Shown here in pieces: positions 1-10,568 of a stretch of 64,000 nucleotides of DNA. How positions within the stretch are numbered: position 1 is the first letter of the stretch; every line of letters begins with the position of its first letter. The position numbers and the translations under genes are program-made. Below the pieces are notes generated by a model. That model ran no database searches, was not told the origin of the DNA, and worked only from the letters and a program-made list of their open reading frames with translations. Origin of the DNA: Perilla frutescens (Eukaryota; Streptophyta; Magnoliopsida; Lamiales; Lamiaceae); the NCBI GenBank assembly GCA_026008535.1, contig BRKX01000001.1:37413817-37477816 (forward strand), in the 5' to 3' direction.

Positions 1-698
1 CGAACAATTAAACTCGATAATATGAAATAACGAACTGAATTAACACGAAACCTAGGACTCTAGACTATGACCAAATATCAAGCAAAACACAATACCAAAG
101 ACAAAAGGAAGAGGATCGAATTTCGACTAGAAAGAAAATGACTCGATAAGATGTAGAACTTACTAGATTACATACAATGAACAAGGACTCGATGACGAAC
201 ACGAATAGAACACGGTGGTGGTGGCTGGATTCACTGCGGATGTACGGCGGTGGAGGTGATATCGGCGGTGATGTAAGTGTTGTGGATTGGATAGATTCGG
301 CGAACCCGTGTTGTAACAACTCGAACGCGCACATCTAACTTCTCCGGATAGCAATTCTCCCAAGTCATGATTGAACCCTGAAGAGCTTGATTAAGACTAT
401 TGATTTGCTAGAACAATAGAATTGTAGGTAAATGTTTGATCAACCAAATGATCGTGAGATAGATTGAGAATAACTCTTTAATTCATGCAATTGTCTAACT
501 TTTAAAGTGTCACATGGTACTCCTATTTATAGGAGTGATAAGGGACGAAATTCTAACCCTAAACAACTAGAAAAATCGATCAAAATAAGAGTTCTAGTCA
601 AACTAGAATAAAATCAAAAGTTACCAAAAATAAGATAAGAAAAATCTATCTAAATCTAACTAGATAAGGATAAATCCCAACTAAACTTGGGCTTCAAT
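1..698 (-). repeat. GypA 3' LTR, truncated
   Basis: Bases 1-698 align to 10698-11395 of the complete 5' LTR. The outer end lies beyond the window. The inner end stops abruptly after 'cttgggcttcaat' and runs into integrase sequence at 699, whereas the complete LTR continues for about 385 more bases. The promoter lies in an 18-bp palindrome at 519-536, with the TATA box (minus strand) in its centre. The lost part is the U3 start, which in this family encodes the Pol tail. Confidence 0.88.
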
Positions 699-1775
699 AG
701 ATGCTCAACAGGTAAAGGCAAAAGATCAGTAGACGTTAGCGGATTAAAACCATAAACAACCTCGAATGGGGACATATTAGTAGATGAATGCACAACTCGA
801 TTGTAAGCAAATTTATCATATGGCAAACAATCTTCCCACGATTTCAAGTTGTTTTTAACTAAAGAACGCAGCAAAGTACCTAAAGTGCGATTAACTACTT
901 CAGTTTGTGGATGACATGCAGTAGAAAATAACAATTTGGTACCTAATTTTCCCTAAAGCACACACCAAAAATGGGCAAGAAACTTAGAATCCCTATCACT
1001 AACAATAGTTCTAGGTATTCCATGTAAATGCACAACATGTATAAAGAACAAATCGGCAATGTGTACGGCATCATAAGTTTTCCTACATGCAATGAAGTGA
1101 GACATCTTGGAAAACCTATCAACCACAACAAATATGAAGTCTTGACCAGATCTAGACCGTGGCAAACCAAGTATGAAATCCATAGATAAATCAATCCACG
1201 GTGAAGACGAGGGCTGGTACAGACGTGTATAAACCAAACGGGTGTGAGGTAGATTTCGATTTCCTACATGTAACACATCTACTACACACATTCTCAACAT
1301 CATGCTTCATACGTGGCCAAAAGAAATGCTCATGCAGCAAGTTTAACATTTTAGATACACCAAAGTGACCCATTAAACCTCCCGCATGCGACTCCAAAAT
1401 TAACAACTCACGCATAGAAGACTTAGGAATGCATAATTGTGAACCCTTGAACAAAAATCCCTCATGCACGAAATACCCATCAAAAGAACGAGACTTGGAG
1501 TAACAAGACGTATAAATCGGCGCAAAGAAATCATCACACGAATACAAGTCCTTAATTACATCAAATCCTAACATCTTGGCATGCATAAGGTTCAAGAGAA
1601 CGTACCTTCATGACAAGGCATTAGCAATGACATTTTCAGCTCCTTTCTTGTATTTGATGACGTACGGAAAGGACTCGATAAACTCTACCCATCGTACATG
1701 ACGCTTGTTCAGATTTTGTTGGCCTTTCAAGTGCTTTAAACTCTCGTGATCCGTGTAAATCACAAACTCCTTAGG
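699..1775 (-). pseudogene. GypA copy 1 integrase and RNase H end (broken)
   Basis: Three frames together encode a Ty3-type integrase. The N-terminal zinc-binding region (GHFGVSKML, then CSRCVTC) lies at about 1290-1380. The core follows with catalytic Asp in 'DLSMDFILGLP' and 'VSDRDSKF', at about 960-1200. The segment 656-934 holds 'NMSPFEVVYGFNPL'. Around the third catalytic residue the usual TDGQTEVV reads QTEVV, consistent with an in-frame loss of four residues between two QT repeats. The C terminus, including any GPY/F module, is deleted at 699. A nonsense change after 'TWQHYL' separates this segment from RT. This second half of pol is not functional. Confidence 0.85.
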
Positions 1776-3005
1776 CTACAAATAGTGCTGCCATGTGTCT
1801 AAAGCTCTCTTGAGTGCGTACAGCTCCTTATCATAAGTCGAATGACGAAGGGCTGCATCTTGGAGCTTTTCACTGAAATAGGCGACTGGACGCCGTTTCT
1901 GCATCAAAACAACACCAATCCCTTTGCCCGAGACATCACACTCAATTTCAAAAGTTTTATTAATGTCCGGAAGAGCAAGAACAGGTGCTTTACAGAAACA
2001 GGATTTTAAAGTGTTAAACGCATGCTCTTGAATAGGACCCCATTCAAACTTTCGATCTTTCTTGCTTAACTCGGTAAGCGGCGCGGCTATGCTGGAAAAA
2101 TTGCACACAAAGTGATGATAAAAGCCAGCAAGGCCATGGAAAGACCTCACGTCACTCGCGGATTTAGGAGTGGGCCATTCCTCAATCGCTTTGATTTTGG
2201 AATGGTCTACTTCTATACCACATTCACTCACAACAAAGCCGAGATATACGACTTCATTTATACAAAATGAGCACTTAGAAAAATTACCATAAAGTTTCGA
2301 ACTTCTAAGAAGCTCAAACACGTGTCTAAGGTGCTGCATATGTGTGTGCATCGTGTCACTATAGATCAGAATGTCATCAAAATACACAACAACATATTTA
2401 CCAATCACTTCACGCAAAACATGATTCATCAAACACATAAATGTGCTTGGTGCATTAGTGAGACCAAAAGGCATTACAAGCCACTCATATAACCCATGTT
2501 TTGTCTTAAATGCAGTTTTCCACTCATCACCTTCATGCATACGTACTTGAAAATAACCAGAACGCAAATCAATTTTAGAAAAGATACGCGATCCAGACAA
2601 CTCATCAAGCATGCCATCTAATCTAGGGATGGGAAAATGATACTTTACCGTGATTTTATTGATTGCTCTACAATCCATGCACATACGCCATTCGTTGTTT
2701 TTCTTTGGCACTAGGATCACGGGAACGGCGCACGGACTCAAACTCTCACGGATTTGCTTCTTCTCCAACAGCTCCTTGACTTGCCTATCGATCTCTTTAG
2801 TCTCATCGGGGGTCATCCTATAGGCTTGTCGGTTGCGTAGCACGGCTCCGGGGATGAAATCGATCTGGTGCTCGATCCCTCGAACTGGAGGAAGCCCGTC
2901 GGGTATTTCATCGGGAAATACGTCCTTGAACTCATCAAGTAAGGGGCTGCACATCACTAGACAAATAATCATTAGTAGCACTGCTCTTAAATGTAAGTAG
3001 GACAA
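1776..3005 (-). pseudogene. GypA copy 1 reverse transcriptase-RNase H
   Basis: This is an open frame of 409 codons. The Pol-derived part begins near 2943 (DEFKDVFPDEIPDGLPP); the residues before it are a shadow of another frame. RT motifs include 'FSKIDLRSGYFQVRMHEGD', 'MPFGLTNAPSTFM' and the catalytic YFDD at 2373-2384. RNase H begins at 'FEIECDVSGKGIG' and continues to 'YDKELYALKRAL'. The frame ends where Trp of 'YLWPKEF' in the sister elements is a TAG. At the upstream end a one-base insertion (near 2940) puts RT out of frame with protease. Both lesions are shared with copy 2, so they predate the duplication. Confidence 0.9.
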
Positions 3006-3834
3006 GAGGCATACCTGCTTTCACGGCTTTTTGAACTCCTTTAACCGAAATAAACAAGCTCTTTGCAAGAGGCTTGCTAGAACTCAATTCATTCATCTTT
3101 TCCACAGCTAAGGAGTCCGAATGAGTAGGAATGGAGGAGGGAGAAGGGACGGCAAGAGGCTGTCCGATCTGACGGGTCACGGCCGAGGGTTTGCCAGCCA
3201 TGGGGGCGGCGGCCGAGGCCTTCGGGGCTCGTTTCGTGGCTACCTGCCTCGTCTTTTCCTCTTTGAACTTCTCTTGCATGCGTTGCTGATCCATAGAAAC
3301 GGATTTAGGTTGTAATGGCCTCAATGTACAAGTCCGGCCATCAGTGTCGACGGTGTAGGTGTTTAATCGCCCATCGTGTACAACACGTCGATCAAACTAC
3401 CAAGGTCTGCCCAACAACAAGTGTGCTGCATCCATAGAGATGACATCGCACAAGACAGTGTCAAAAAACTTATTGATTGAGAACGAGACACTTACCTGAT
3501 GTACCACGCAAATCTCGCCTCTATTGGTGAGCCACTGCAATCTGTAGGGACTCGTGTGTTGTTGAACTGGTAGACCAAGCTTTTCCACTGCGTATTGACT
3601 AATGGCATTAATCACGCTGCCACTGTCAATAATCATCGAACAAGTGTGACCTTTAATCACTGCACGGATGTAGAAGATGTTCTCCCATTGGTGTTCTTGT
3701 TCTTCTTCTCGAATGATGCTCAAACTCCAGATTGTGACCAAACTGACTTGTTGAACTTCCGGGTCGATGTCTTCATGGGCTGCATCATTCTCGACTTCTT
3801 CTTCAACTGTGGCATCGCCCACTGGTTCTTGCTC
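2935..3834 (-). pseudogene. GypA copy 1 aspartic protease and linker
   Basis: The segment 3397-3822 encodes a retropepsin-like domain with the active-site motif 'MIIDSGSVINAIS' and the later 'LLGRPW' motif. The following segment (2935-3324) is the lysine- and alanine-rich linker ending in 'SLFISVKGVQKAVKAGMP' just before RT. The two lie in different frames or are split by a stop near 3395. The protease would cut the Gag-Pol polyprotein. The same domain occurs in GypC and GypE, which helps fix the borders. Confidence 0.82.
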
Positions 3835-5202
3835 ATCCTCACTGACTGATTCGACTTCATTCGATTCTGTTAAGTATAGAACTCGCCGGTTTGGATATTG
3901 AGCTTGAAAGTGGCCCCAATCTTGACATTTGTGACATTGAATGTCACAAGCTCGATTAGGGGCTGCATTAGGGGGCCTCGCACTTGGTGGAGGCTGTGTA
4001 GGGTTTGGCCTTAGCTGAACAGGCGGTGTAGACTCGGGTCTACAGCTGGACTGCGGTGTAGTGCAATCAAAATGTCGAACGGGCTGTTCTGGAGGACCTC
4101 GTGGTCGTGAGGTGTTAGATGACGTCGAACAAGGGGCTGCCCGACTCCAAGGTTGGTGTGTAGGGGCTGCACTGTGGTGTGATCGATGTCGACCTTCTCT
4201 CAGCTACTTTTCTACAATCGACGCATACTGCACCATTCTTTCAACACTGTGGAAGTCTCTTAACTCGACTTCACATGCAATATCAGGATTCATACCTTTA
4301 ATGTACCGAATGATGGTAGCATTTAAGGTCTCCTGCTTTCCGACTCGGTTCAAGGCAGTCCCTAACTTCTTGTGATATTCTTCTATGGATCGTGTGCCTT
4401 GTTTGATCCGGTTGAGCTTCTTCTCAAGCTCTCTCTCATAATGGACTGGAATGAAACGTCCACGCATCAATACCTTCATTTCTTCCCAAGTGTTGATGGG
4501 AGGAATCCTATTTCTGCGGCGTTGATCTTGCTGCATTTCCCACCATGAGGCTGCGTAGCCTCTAATCTCTAAGCATGCGAGCTGCACTTTCTTGACTTCT
4601 GAAAAGTCATAGCATGCAAAGATCTTTTCTACCTTACGCTCCCAATCTAAGTAGATATCGGGGTCGTGAAGGTATTCAAACTCAGGGATGCTCGTCTTGA
4701 TATTGTTGAGCATTCCCTCTTCTCGATTTGCACGCCAATGAGGTGCACGGGGTCAGTTATTGTAGTCTTCCCGTCCCTGTGGTATGAAATCGGCTTCATA
4801 ACCACTGGCTACGTCATCATACTGGAACCCATAGTCATGGTATTGTTCGAATTCTTGCCTTGGAGGCGGCCTGGCTGCGGCTCGAGGCTGCTGTGGCGGC
4901 TGGCGTCGGTTCTCAGGTTCAGCCTGAGGCTCGGGTTGCCTCTCTGCGTTACCTTAGACTGTTTGGTGCTCAGTTGGCTGAGCTTTAAGTCTTTAGATCT
5001 CCTCAGTCAGCTCGGCAATCTGGTTGTTGAAGTTATCCTTCATCATCTGATTTTCCCGTTTGAAGTACTGTGCCATAGCATCAAAGTTGTACTTCGCGTC
5101 CCAAGCTGCATTGGACGTGTATGATGGATCGTCCGGGGTGTTAGGTGATCTAAGCTCGCCTGTGGGCAGCTCAGATGACTCTCATGTGGTACCTTTCTTC
5201 AT
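3835..5202 (-). pseudogene. GypA copy 1 gag
   Basis: The probable start is the minus-strand ATG at 5200-5202 (MKKGT...), which also starts gag in GypC and GypD. The capsid-like region (Retrotrans_gag type) is the frame 4204-4713, with 'YLDWERKVEKIF', 'AASWWEMQQ' and 'RGRFIPVHYERELEKKLNRI'. A zinc knuckle follows at about 3893-3945 (CHKCQDWGHFQAQY), in which the last Cys has become Tyr. Stops interrupt the N-terminal part near 4951, 4995 and 4755, and one follows 'YASIVEK' near 4206; all are also in copy 2. Copy 1 keeps a 152-bp proline/threonine-rich spacer (about 4014-4166) that copy 2 has lost. Confidence 0.85.
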
Positions 5203-6019
5203 AGTACCTGCAAAACGAACAAACGTGAAGAGAAAACAAAGTAGAACCTCACAATTCCTCACAAACGCTCGTGTATGTCTCTCTTGATTTTTCCACTCGT
5301 GTATCTCTCAAGTTTGTAGTGCATGTGTGAAAGAAGTGAAATATAGGGGGTGGGTTGATCGAAAATAGCTGCTCATCTTGACTAGCTCCTCTGGGTCTTT
5401 TCCAAGTTCCAACGGATTAAATCAAGTCAGAAGGTTACTAAGAGTAGAAGTAGGCATGTGGAATGAGTATTTCAAGTAGATGGTGTATATGGACCACGGG
5501 TGTACGGGTGTACGGGTGTATGGGTGTACATGTGTACGGGTGTACGGGTGTATGGACTATGTGGTGTATAAGGTGAACCGAGTGTATATATAAGTGGGCT
5601 GGAAATTTTCAAACCTATAAGTGTGTATGGATCGAAAATATGGTAGATAGGGATAAAAGATCTTGATTAGATATGGATGCGTATGGAAAGAAATCTAAAC
5701 AAGGAAACAAATCTAGTAGATAAGGTAAGAGACTTTTGGATGTGTTTGACCAATGTGAACACAATCTAGAATTCCTAAATATATGGAAACAAATCTATCT
5801 AGACTAGGAAAGACACAAAATCAAAATAAACATGGAAATAAATCTGAATTTTCATTTTTTTTTTGACGATTTTTTTTTGTGCTGTAGGGATTCGATCCCT
5901 CTGCTCTTTTCTTCTTCTTTTTTTTCAATGAACAATTCAAGTATTACAACTCTAAAGACTTAAAAACAATAAAATGAACAAAATTGACATATTGAACCAC
6001 GAACGATAGAAATCCACGT
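5203..6019 (-). other. GypA copy 1 untranslated leader with minisatellite
   Basis: This non-coding stretch lies between gag and the copy 1/copy 2 junction. It holds a GGGTGTAC-type minisatellite at about 5495-5560, a stretch of short 'gtatgg' and 'aaatct' repeats, and T-rich tracts at 5852-5935. The same leader recurs at 9733-10549 and, more diverged, at 30885-31690. It stops at 6019, nine bases after the start of 'aatccacgt'. In the complete copy the primer binding site follows here, so copy 1 has lost its own. Confidence 0.8.
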
Positions 6020-6457
6020 AAGTTTAACATTTTAGATACACCAAAGTGACCCATTAAACCTTCCCGCATGCGACTCCAAAATTAACAACTCACGCATAGA
6101 AGACTTAGGAATGCATAATTGTGAACCCTTGAACAAAAATCCCTCATGCACGAAATACCCATCAAAAGAACGAGACTTGGAGTAACAAGACGTATAAATC
6201 GGCGCAAAGAAATCATCACACGAATACAAGTCCTTAATTACATCAAATCCTAACATCTTGGCATGCATAAGGTTCAAGAGAACGTACCTTCGTGACAAGG
6301 CATTAGCAATGACATTTTCAGCTCCTTTCTTGTACTTGATGACGTACGGAAAGGACTCGATAAACTCTACCCATCGTACATGACGCTTGTTCAGATTTTG
6401 TTGGCCTTTCAAGTGCTTTAAACTCTCGTGATCCGTGTAAATCACAAACTCCTTAGG
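6020..6457 (-). pseudogene. GypA copy 2 RNase H end and integrase start (partial)
   Basis: The frame 6032-6445 begins 'MIYTDHESLKHLKGQQNLNKRH', the last RNase H motif block with a conserved Asp, and continues through 'VIANALSRRY' into the integrase zinc-finger region 'MRELLILESHAG'. A one-base insertion near 6061 shifts the frame just before 'GHFG'. The rest of integrase is absent because the duplication breakpoint lies inside it, so this copy never had a complete integrase. Confidence 0.85.
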
Positions 6458-7687
6458 CTACAAATAGTGCTGCCATGTGTCTAAAGCTCTCTTGAGTGCG
6501 TACAGCTCCTTATCATAAGTCGAATAACGAAGGGCTGCATCTTGGAGCTTTTCACTGAAATAGGCGACTGGACGCCGTTTCTGCATCAAAACAGCACCAA
6601 TCCCTTTGCCCGAGACATCACACTCAATTTCAAAAGTTTTATTAATGTCCGGAAGAGCAAGAACAGGTGCTTTACAGAAACAGGATTTTAAAGTGTTAAA
6701 CACATGCTCTTGAATAGGACCCCATTCAAAATTTCGATCTTTCTTGCTTAACTCGGTAAGCGGCGCAGCTATGCTGGAAAAATTGCACACAAAGTGATGA
6801 TAAAAGCCAGCAAGGCCATGGAAAGACCTCACGTCACTCGCGGATTTAGGAGTGGGCCATTCCTCAATCACTTTGATTTTGGAATGGTCTACTTCTATAC
6901 CACGTTCACTCACAACAAAGCCGAGATATACGACTTCATTTATACAAAATGAGCACTTAGAAAAATTACCATAAAGTTTCGAACTTCTAATAAGCTCAAA
7001 CACGTGTCTAAGGTGCTGCATATGTGTGTGCATCGTGTCACTATAGATCAGAATGTCATCAAAATACACAACAACATATTTACCAATCACTTCACGCAAA
7101 ACATGATTCATCAAACACATAAATGTGCTTGGTGCATTAGTGAGACCAAAAGGCATTACAAGCCACTCATATAACCCATGTTTTATCTTAAATGCAGTTT
7201 TCCACTCATCACCTTCATGCATACGTACTTGAAAATAACCAGAACGCAAATCAATTTTAGAAAAGATACGCGATCCAGACAACTCATCAAGCATGCCATC
7301 TAATCTAGGGATGGGAAAATGATACTTTACCGTGATTTTATTGATTGCTCTACAATCCATGCACATACGCCATTCGTTGTTTTTCTTTGGCACTAGGATC
7401 ACGGGAACGGCGCACGGACTCAAACTCTCACGGATTTGCTTCTTCTCCAACAGCTCCTTGACTTGCCTATCGATCTCTTTAGTCTCATCGGGGGTCATCC
7501 TATAGGCTTGTCGGTTGGGTAGCATGGCTCCGGGGATGAAATCGATCTGGTGCTCGATCCCTCGAACTGGAGGAAGCCCGTCGGGTATTTCATCGGGAAA
7601 TACGTCCTTGAACTCATCAAGTAAGGGGCTGCACATCACTAGACAAATAATCATTAGTAGCACTGCTCTTAAATGTAAGTAGGACAA
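6458..7687 (-). pseudogene. GypA copy 2 reverse transcriptase-RNase H
   Basis: This 409-codon frame is the twin of 1776-3005, with about nine amino-acid differences (for example PNRQ against RNRQ, and IKHGLYEW against TKHGLYEW). The YFDD catalytic motif is at 7055-7066. It shares the upstream frameshift and the terminal Trp-to-stop change with copy 1. The frame stays open, but it cannot be expressed as part of an intact polyprotein. Confidence 0.9.
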
Positions 7688-8516
7688 GAGGCATACCTGC
7701 TTTCACGGCTTTTTGAACTCCTTTAACCGAAATAAACAAGCTCTTTGCAAGAGGCTTGCTAGAACTCAATTCATTCATCTTTTCCACAGCTAAGGAGTCC
7801 GAATGAGTAGGAATGGAGGAGGGAGAAGGGACGGCAAGAGGCTGTCCGATCTGAGGGTTCACGGCCGAGGGTTTGCCGGCCATGGGGGCGGCGGCCGAGG
7901 CCTTCGGGGCTCGTTTCGTGGCTACCTGCCTCGTCTTTTCCTCTTTGAACTTCTCTTGCATGCGTTGCTGATCCATAGAAATGGATTTAGGTTGTAATGG
8001 CCTCAATGTACAAGTCCGGCCATCAGTGTCGACGGTGTAGGTGTTTAATCGCCCATCGTGTACAACACGTCGATCAGACTACCAAGGTCTGCCCAACAAC
8101 AAGTGTGCTGCATCCATAGAGATGACATCGCACAAGACAGTGTCAAAAAACTTATTGATTGAGAACGAGACACTTACCTGATGTACCACGCAAATCTCGC
8201 CTCTATTGGTGAGCCACTGCAATCTGTAGGGACTCGTGTGTTGTTGAACTGGTAGACCAAGCTTTTCCACTGCGTATTGACTAATGGCATTAATCACGCT
8301 GCCACTGTCAATAATCATCGAACAAGTGTGATCTTTAATCACTGCACGGATGTAGAAGATGTTCTCCCATTGGTGTTCTTGTTCTTCTTCTCGAATGATG
8401 CTCAAACTCCAGATTGTGACCAAACTGACTTGTTGAACTTCCGGGTCGATGTCTTCATGGGCTGCATCATTCTCGACTTCTTCTTCAACTGTGGCATCGC
8501 CCACTGGTTCTTGCTC
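7617..8516 (-). pseudogene. GypA copy 2 aspartic protease and linker
   Basis: The protease DSGS motif lies in the frame 8079-8702 and the linker in 7617-8006. In this copy the protease frame is open back through the acidic stretch 'SNEVESASEDEQEP' and the zinc knuckle, giving a 207-codon frame. It shows that the zinc knuckle and protease belong to one Gag-Pol frame. The 152-bp deletion lies just upstream of it. Confidence 0.83.
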
Positions 8517-9732
8517 ATCCTCACTGGCTGATTCGACTTCATTCGATTCTGTTAAGTATAGAACTCGCCGGTTTGGATATTGAGCTTGAAAGTGGCCCCA
8601 ATCTTGACATTTGTGACATTGAATGTCACAAGCTCGATTAGGGGCTGCATTAGGGGGCGTCGCACTTGGTGGAGGCCATGTAGGGTTTGGCCTTAGCTGC
8701 ACTGTGGTGTGATCGATGTCGACCTTCTCTCAGCTACTTTTCTACAATCGACGCATACTGCACCATTCTTTCAACACTGTGGAAGTCTCTTAACTCGACT
8801 TCACATGCAATATCAGGATTCATACCTTTAATGTACCGAATGATGGTAGCATTTAAGGTCTCCTGCTTCCCGACTCGGTTCAAGGCAGTCCCTAACTTCT
8901 TGTGATATTCTTCTATGGATCGTGTGCCTTGTTTGATCCGGTTGAGCTTCTTCTCAAGCTCTCTCTCATAATGGACTGGAATGAAACGTCCACGCATCAA
9001 TACCTTCATTTCTTCCCAAGTGTCGATGGGAGGAATCCTATTTCTGCGGCGTTGATCTTGCTGCATTTCCCACCATGAGGCTGCGTAGCCTCTAATCTCT
9101 AAGCATGCGAGCTGCACTTTCTTGACTTCTGAAAAGTCATAGCATGCAAAGATCTTTTCTACCTTACGCTCCCAATCTAAGTAGATATCGGGGTCGTGAA
9201 GGTATTCAAACTCAGGGATGCTCGTCTTGATATTGTTGAGCATTCCCTCTTCTCGATTTGCACGCCAATGAGGTGCACGGGGTCAGTTATTGTAGTCTCC
9301 CCGTCCCTGTGGTATGAAATCGGCTTCATAACCACTGGCTGCATCATCATACTGGAACCCATAGTCATGGTATTGTTCGAATTCTTGCCTTGGAGGCGGC
9401 CTGGCTGCGGCTCGAGGCTGCTGTGGCGGCTGGCGTCGGTTCTCAGGTTCAGCCTGAGGCTCGGGTTGCCTCTCTGCGTTACCTTAGACTGTTTGGTGCT
9501 CAGTTGGCTGAGCTTTAAGTCTTTAGATCTCCTCAGTCAGCTCGGCAATCTGGTTGTTGAAGTTATTCTTCATCATCTGATTTTCCCGTTTGAAGTACTG
9601 TGCCATAGCATCAAAGTTGTACTTCGCGTCCCAAGCTGCATTGGACGTGTATGATGGATCGTCCGGGGTGTTAGGTGATCTAAGCTCGCCTGTGGGCAGC
9701 TCAGATGACTCTCATGTGGTACCTTTCTTCAT
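8517..9732 (-). pseudogene. GypA copy 2 gag
   Basis: The start ATG on the minus strand is at 9730-9732. The capsid-like frame is 8734-9243 and the zinc knuckle is near 8575-8627, again with Cys to Tyr at the last ligand. The same stop codons as copy 1 are present (for example near 9481-9485 and 9525). The linker between capsid and knuckle is shortened by the 152-bp deletion, which joins 'ccttagctg' to 'cactgtgg' at a short gctg(a/c)ac similarity. Confidence 0.84.
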
Positions 9733-10548
9733 AGTACCTGCAAAACGAACAAACGTGAAGAGAAAACAAAGTAGAACCTCACAATTCCTCACAAACGCTC
9801 GTGTATGTCTCTCTTGATTTTTCCACTCGTGTATCTCTCAAGTTTGTAGTGCATGTGTGAAAGAAGTGAAATATAGGGGGTGGGTTGATCGAAAATAGCT
9901 GCTTATCTTGACTAGTTCCTCTGGGTCTTTTCCAAGCTCCAACGGATTAAATCAAGTCAGAAGGTTACTAAGAGTAGAAGTAGGCATGTGGAATGAGTAT
10001 TTCAAGTAGATGGTGTATATGGACCACGGGTGTACGGGTGTACGGGTGTATGGGTGTACATGTGTACGGGTGTACGGGTGTATGGACTATGTGGTGTATA
10101 AGGTGAACCGAGTGTATATATAAGTGGGCTGGAAATTTTCAAACCTATAAGTGTGTATGGATCGAAAATATGGTAGATAGGGATAAAAGATCTTGATTAG
10201 ATATGGATGCGTATGGAAAGAAATCTAAACAAGGAAACAAATCTAGTAGATAAGGTAAGAGACTTTTGGATGTGTTTGACCAATGTGAACACAATCTAGA
10301 ATTCCTAAATATATGGAAACAAATCTATCTAGACTAGGAAAGACACAAAATCAAAATAAACATGGAAATAAATCTGAATTTTCATTTTTTTTTTTACGAT
10401 TTTTTTTTGTGCTGTAGGGATTCGATCCCTCTGCTCTTTTCTTCTTCTTTTTTTTCAATGAACAATTCAAGTATTACAACTCTAAAGACTTAAAAACAAT
10501 AAAATGAACAAAATTGACGTATTGAATCACGAACGATAGAAATCCACG
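9733..10548 (-). other. GypA untranslated leader (copy 2)
   Basis: This leader lies between the primer binding site and gag. It contains the GGGTGTAC minisatellite at about 10025-10090, the same T-rich tracts as copy 1, and no supported ORF. The 'gtacctgcaaaacgaac' block just upstream of gag is conserved in GypC and GypD. Confidence 0.78.
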
Positions 10549-10563
10549 TGGCTCTTGATACCA
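10549..10563 (-). other. Primer binding site, initiator Met tRNA type
   Basis: The minus strand reads TGGTATCAAGAGCCA, five bases inside the 5' LTR end (spacer TAAAT). This resembles the initiator-methionine tRNA 3' end used by many plant LTR elements, with one extra A relative to the usual TGGTATCAGAGCC. It fixes the direction of GypA and the inner border of the 5' LTR. Only this one copy serves both duplicated units. Confidence 0.85.
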
Positions 10564-10568
10564 ATTTA

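Larger units (their letters stand above)
1339..6019 (-). repeat. Tandem duplication unit 1 (4681 bp)
   Basis: This first unit of a direct tandem duplication matches 6020-10549 with a constant offset of 4681-4682 up to about 4013. After that the offset is 4530, because unit 2 lacks 152 bp. I counted about 37 substitutions by eye, roughly 0.8%. The unit runs from within integrase to just before the primer binding site. Confidence 0.92.
6020..10549 (-). repeat. Tandem duplication unit 2 (4530 bp)
   Basis: This is the second unit of the direct tandem duplication. It begins mid-integrase at 'aagtttaacat', directly abutting the leader end of unit 1 with no clear microhomology. It ends at the primer binding site next to the 5' LTR. 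It carries a 152-bp deletion at 8700 and a one-base insertion near 6061 relative to unit 1. Confidence 0.92.

Noticed and set aside
65..363. Two overlapping minus-strand frames (up to 89 codons)
   Set aside because: They lie in the gypsy LTR, are in part repeated at 10792-11025, 29552-29758 and 60595-60879, and encode no domain. They are shadows of LTR sequence.
3121..3315. Plus-strand frame opposite the protease linker, repeated at 7803-7997
   Set aside because: It is antisense to a supported Pol segment and duplicated only because the region is duplicated.
4666..5124. 152-codon plus-strand frame, repeated at 9196-9654
   Set aside because: It is antisense to gag with a biased Leu/Val/Ser composition from the complementary strand. 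No family recognised.
1339..10549. CRISPR-like or satellite array
   Set aside because: Only two long units with coding content. There are no short repeats with spacers, and the genome is eukaryotic.
10549..10563. Possible tRNA gene
   Set aside because: Only the 3'-end complement is present, next to an LTR; it is a primer binding site.
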